DNA of 34,661 bases from NCBI RefSeq assembly GCF_001612725.1, contig NZ_BDAZ01000088.1:1-34661 (forward strand), read 5' to 3'. The translations under genes were made by a program, and so were the position numbers. The notes beneath the pieces are model-generated. The model made no database searches and was not told the origin of the DNA. It was given only the letters and a program-made list of their open reading frames with translations. Positions 32,228 to 34,661 of the stretch are shown here, in pieces. The stretch is from Nocardia anaemiae NBRC 100462 (GTDB lineage: Bacteria; Actinomycetota; Actinomycetes; Mycobacteriales; Mycobacteriaceae). Numbering within the stretch: the first letter of the stretch is position 1; each line of letters opens with the position of its first letter.

Positions 32228-32536
32228 TCACGTTTGCCGCCGAGATTGGTTGAGGGTGTCGGCCAGAGTGCGGTTCATCTCCGCGGCGGCGGCCAATTGT
32301 TGTTGCAGCAGTGCGACTTTGCGGCGCAGCGCCGTCGCGTCCAGGCGCTCCAGACTCGGTCCCTCGGCGGCGCGCACCCAGTTGCGCACCGAGTTGGTGT
32401 GCACGCCGATCTGCTCGGCGACCACCCGGCATGCCTCCGATTCACTGCGTAGTTTGCCGGTAAGCGCGATAACTTGCTCGACCGCGGCCTTGCGCACTTC
32501 CGGCGACACTCTCCGATAGGACCGGTGCGGCATCAT
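32228..32536 (-). CDS. Orphan IS3-family OrfA-like DNA-binding protein within the type IV secretion operon
   Basis: 102 residues: MMPHRSYRRVSPEVRKAAVE, then a helix-turn-helix (SESEACRVVAEQIGVHTNSV, RNWVRAAEGPS) and a C-terminal leucine-heptad coiled coil (ALRRKVALLQQQLAAAAEMN). This is the architecture of IS3-family OrfA (HTH_Tnp_1 plus zipper). No OrfB integrase (DDE) frame follows: the next gene starts 47 bases later and is the wall hydrolase, and no terminal inverted repeats were found. GGAGG lies 8 bases before ATG 32536; the frame remains open upstream to 32755 but would overlap the ATPase gene. It could be an IS remnant or a domesticated regulator of the cluster; its intact frame, own ribosome-binding site and tight spacing favour the second. 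Confidence 0.8.
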   Translation of the reverse strand: MMPHRSYRRVSPEVRKAAVEQVIALTGKLRSESEACRVVAEQIGVHTNSVRNWVRAAEGPSLERLDATALRRKVALLQQQLAAAAEMNRTLADTLNQSRRQT

Positions 32537-32606
32537 GCGCCCCACCTCCCACAGCCGACCGCCTGTCTCGAAAGCTGTGTTGTATCGGGCGAAGTCGCGA
32601 GCCCCG

Positions 32607-34661
32607 TCATGCGGCACTCCCGCTGGGGGAATCGCCGCCACGTGAAGTCGACTCGGTGAACTCGGAGAAGCGCTGGTTGGTTTCGTGGATCCCACTCTCC
32701 TTCTCGGACAAGGTGAATTCCATGTGGAACGGGATGCCCGGGCGGCGATCCTCACCGATCTTCAGAAGGAATTTGCCGGTACCCGGTGGTGACGGGCGCA
32801 GCTGACCGGGTTTGAGCGCCTCGCCCGTCAGCGCTTGCGGTGCGGACCATCCGGTCACCATCTCCTCCTCGGCGGATGTGAACGGAACCACGCTGTCCAG
32901 GCGCTTGATTTCCTCGCCGGGCAACGCGCCGAATATCTTGGCGCGCGCGCGTTCGAGGAAGCCGAGCGCCTTCGCGATGGCGGCTTCCGAGCCCAGTGCT
33001 TGCAGGTCCTTGATGGTGTGACTGATCATGATCAGCGCGGTGGCGATGGTGCGCTGCAGACGGGTCAGCTCATCGACCCGGTCGACCATGAAGTCGCCGA
33101 GACCGAGCACCTGCCACAGCTCGTCCATGACCACCTGGAAATAGCGCTGGGGGCCGAGTTTGGCGTCGGCGAGCACATGCGCGGCCTCCACCGAGGCGAA
33201 ACCGTCGGCCCAGCAGGCCAGCATCACGGCGGCCTTGAGCTTCTTGTCGCCGGTGGGGATATGGGATACGTCGATGCAGACCGCGACCGCGCTGGTATCG
33301 ATCGGAACGCTGGTCTGCCCGTTGAAGATCGCGCCGAACGGGCCCTGGGTCAACGCCCGCAGCGAGCGGCGCAGGCCCTTGATGGCGACCTGGTATTCGT
33401 TCGGATCGTCCGCACCGGCATCGAGCTGCAGTTCGTCACCGCCCGCGACGATCACCTCGAGCAGGTTTTCCATGATGGGCGGTTGGTCGGGTGTGTAGCC
33501 GCTGCCCGGTCGGTAGAGGATGCGCAGTGCCGTGGCGATCAGCGTTTCCTCGTAGTCGCGCACCCGCGCGCCGCGCACGAGTTCGACCAGACCGGCGATG
33601 AGCGTGACCTGGCGGGCGCGCAGATCCTGCAGCACCTGAAGTTGCAGTGCCGGAAACTCGTCCAGCATCGGCACGACCGAACCGAGCACACCCGCGGCGA
33701 GCGGATTGAGCTTGCCGTGGCCGTAACCCAGGTCGATCACCTGGCCGCCGACCAGTTCGACCAGCTTGCGGTAGTCCGGTTTCACGTCGGCCAGGATCAG
33801 CGGGGTAATGCCTTGTGCGATACCACCGAGCACGATCCGGCGCACCAGCGAGGACTTACCGAAACCGTTGAGGCCCAAGACGAAAAGGCTCGGCGCGGTG
33901 ATGAAGCTGCCGCGTAGGAACCAGTTCATCGGGTCGAAGCACACCGGGGCCCCGGTGTGCAGATGCGAACCGAGCGGGGTGCCGATCAACGGCGCACCCG
34001 CGCCGACCGACCATGGCCACAGACCCGCGACCTGGGCGGTGGTGGCCCGGTATTCGACCGGGCGACCCACGACATTCATCCGGCCGCCGCCGGGTCCCAT
34101 ATAACCGCGATCGGTGAGTTGGGCTGTGCTGCGGTCGAATCCGTCCTCGAAGACCTGTTCGGCGCGGGCCGCGTAGTTGCGGCGGCGGATATCGTCGGTG
34201 CGGATCCGGAAGGTCGCGAAGGCCGCCCGCAGGCCGGTGCCCTCACGGCTGATCTGCTCGAGTTTGGCCCTGGTCGCATCGTCGAGCAGCGGCGGACCGG
34301 ACTGTTTGCGCTTATCCGACCTGGCCTTCGCGCGACGCGCGGCCCTATCCCTCTGTGGGGTGCCCATGGCGCGGTCGGCGGTGTAGTCGATCTTCGCCGC
34401 GCGCTGTGCCTCGCGACTCGTCCGCGAGCCATTGCGTTCCGGTCGTGCCACGCGTTCCCCCCGTACCGATCGTTGCGGTGCGCCATCGCGCGGGCGAGCG
34501 GTCCTGGCGCCGTCCGGACGTCCACGCTCGGCCGAATTCCGTTCACCGCGGCCATTTTCCGACCTGGTGCGCCCGCGATCGGGATGCGGCCGATCGGCAC
34601 GGCCACCGTCCGCGGCTGCGGCGCCGGGTCGCGCCCGTCGCTCGGCCGCATCGCGCGACGG
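32607..34661 (-). CDS. VirB4/TraC-type type IV secretion ATPase (frame open to the right edge)
   Basis: P-loop ATPase of the VirB4/TcpF type that powers assembly and transport in type IV systems. Numbering from GTG 34451: a basic disordered start (MARPERNGSRTSREAQRAAK), a domain before the P-loop, Walker A GLNGFGKSS (193-201) after SFITAPSLFVL, ILADVKPDYRKLVELVGG, then Walker B FQVVMDELWQVLG (438-450) and ALIMISHTIKDLQALGSEAA. The C-terminus is Ser/Gly-rich. GTG 34451 has only a G-tract as ribosome-binding site, and the frame stays open without a stop to 34661, encoding the same Arg/Gly/Glu/Asp-rich low-complexity type of sequence, so I treat the gene as 5'-partial; a 614-residue form starting at 34451 remains possible. 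It is upstream of the OrfA-like gene by 70 bases. Confidence 0.88.
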   Translation of the reverse strand, partial: PSRDAAERRARPGAAAADGGRADRPHPDRGRTRSENGRGERNSAERGRPDGARTARPRDGAPQRSVRGERVARPERNGSRTSREAQRAAKIDYTADRAMGTPQRDRAARRAKARSDKRKQSGPPLLDDATRAKLEQISREGTGLRAAFATFRIRTDDIRRRNYAARAEQVFEDGFDRSTAQLTDRGYMGPGGGRMNVVGRPVEYRATTAQVAGLWPWSVGAGAPLIGTPLGSHLHTGAPVCFDPMNWFLRGSFITAPSLFVLGLNGFGKSSLVRRIVLGGIAQGITPLILADVKPDYRKLVELVGGQVIDLGYGHGKLNPLAAGVLGSVVPMLDEFPALQLQVLQDLRARQVTLIAGLVELVRGARVRDYEETLIATALRILYRPGSGYTPDQPPIMENLLEVIVAGGDELQLDAGADDPNEYQVAIKGLRRSLRALTQGPFGAIFNGQTSVPIDTSAVAVCIDVSHIPTGDKKLKAAVMLACWADGFASVEAAHVLADAKLGPQRYFQVVMDELWQVLGLGDFMVDRVDELTRLQRTIATALIMISHTIKDLQALGSEAAIAKALGFLERARAKIFGALPGEEIKRLDSVVPFTSAEEEMVTGWSAPQALTGEALKPGQLRPSPPGTGKFLLKIGEDRRPGIPFHMEFTLSEKESGIHETNQRFSEFTESTSRGGDSPSGSAA

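Overview
The window is high-GC actinobacterial DNA, most likely from Nocardia or a close mycolic-acid-containing relative. Evidence for this is the GC-rich coding frames, the many GTG starts, and the gene content and order. The order mltG-ruvX-alaS-rarA, a Pro/Gly-rich membrane protein, aspS, a ypfJ-type zinc protease, an Rv2578c-type radical SAM protein, hisS and ppiB follows, with insertions, the Mycobacterium tuberculosis Rv2553c-Rv2582 order as I recall it. No rRNA, tRNA, CRISPR array or complete insertion sequence was seen.

Layout. (1) 1-4848, minus strand: mltG (5' end only), ruvX and alaS with overlapping start/stop codons, then rarA. (2) 5013-7817: a YCII/DGPF-domain gene and an ECF sigma factor with a long C-terminal extension (ECF42 type), preceded by a matching promoter motif, then a convergent phosphotransferase. 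(3) 8011-13802: Pro/Gly-rich membrane protein, DUF389 membrane protein, aspS, neutral zinc metallopeptidase, small secreted protein. (4) 14040-15964, minus: a two-gene operon of an EspC-like type VII secretion target and a long Ala/Ser/Gly-rich partner. (5) 16212-18264, plus: an extended-SDR dehydrogenase behind two tandem KstR-like operators, then a radical SAM protein behind a LexA-type SOS box. (6) 18348-21352: korA-korB, the ferredoxin-dependent 2-oxoglutarate oxidoreductase. (7) 21345-22245: a divergent MarR regulator and small membrane protein sharing a palindromic operator. (8) 22266-26413: mdh, a membrane protein and hisS on the minus strand, ppiB on the plus strand. (9) 26837 to the right edge: a gram-positive-type type IV secretion (conjugation-like) cluster. 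It has a VirB4-like ATPase running off the window, an orphan IS3-OrfA-like protein, a large M23/lytic transglycosylase/NlpC wall hydrolase, a VirB8-like membrane protein, a VirD4/TraG-type coupling ATPase, a DUF4913 protein and a convergent coiled-coil protein.

Regions 1, 3 and 8 are housekeeping: translation (three aminoacyl-tRNA synthetases), DNA repair and recombination, cell wall, folding and the TCA cycle. The regulated parts stand out because several operators can be read directly: an ECF42 promoter, KstR-like sites, a LexA box and a MarR palindrome.

The accessory part most worth study is the type IV secretion cluster. Its hydrolase keeps the M23 and transglycosylase catalytic residues, but the third domain, of NlpC/P60 type, has lost the Cys and both His positions. 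An orphan transposase-OrfA-like DNA-binding protein sits inside the same operon. Relaxase, integrase, VirB6 and attachment sites are not in the window, so I cannot tell whether the cluster is an integrative element or a fixed chromosomal secretion system.
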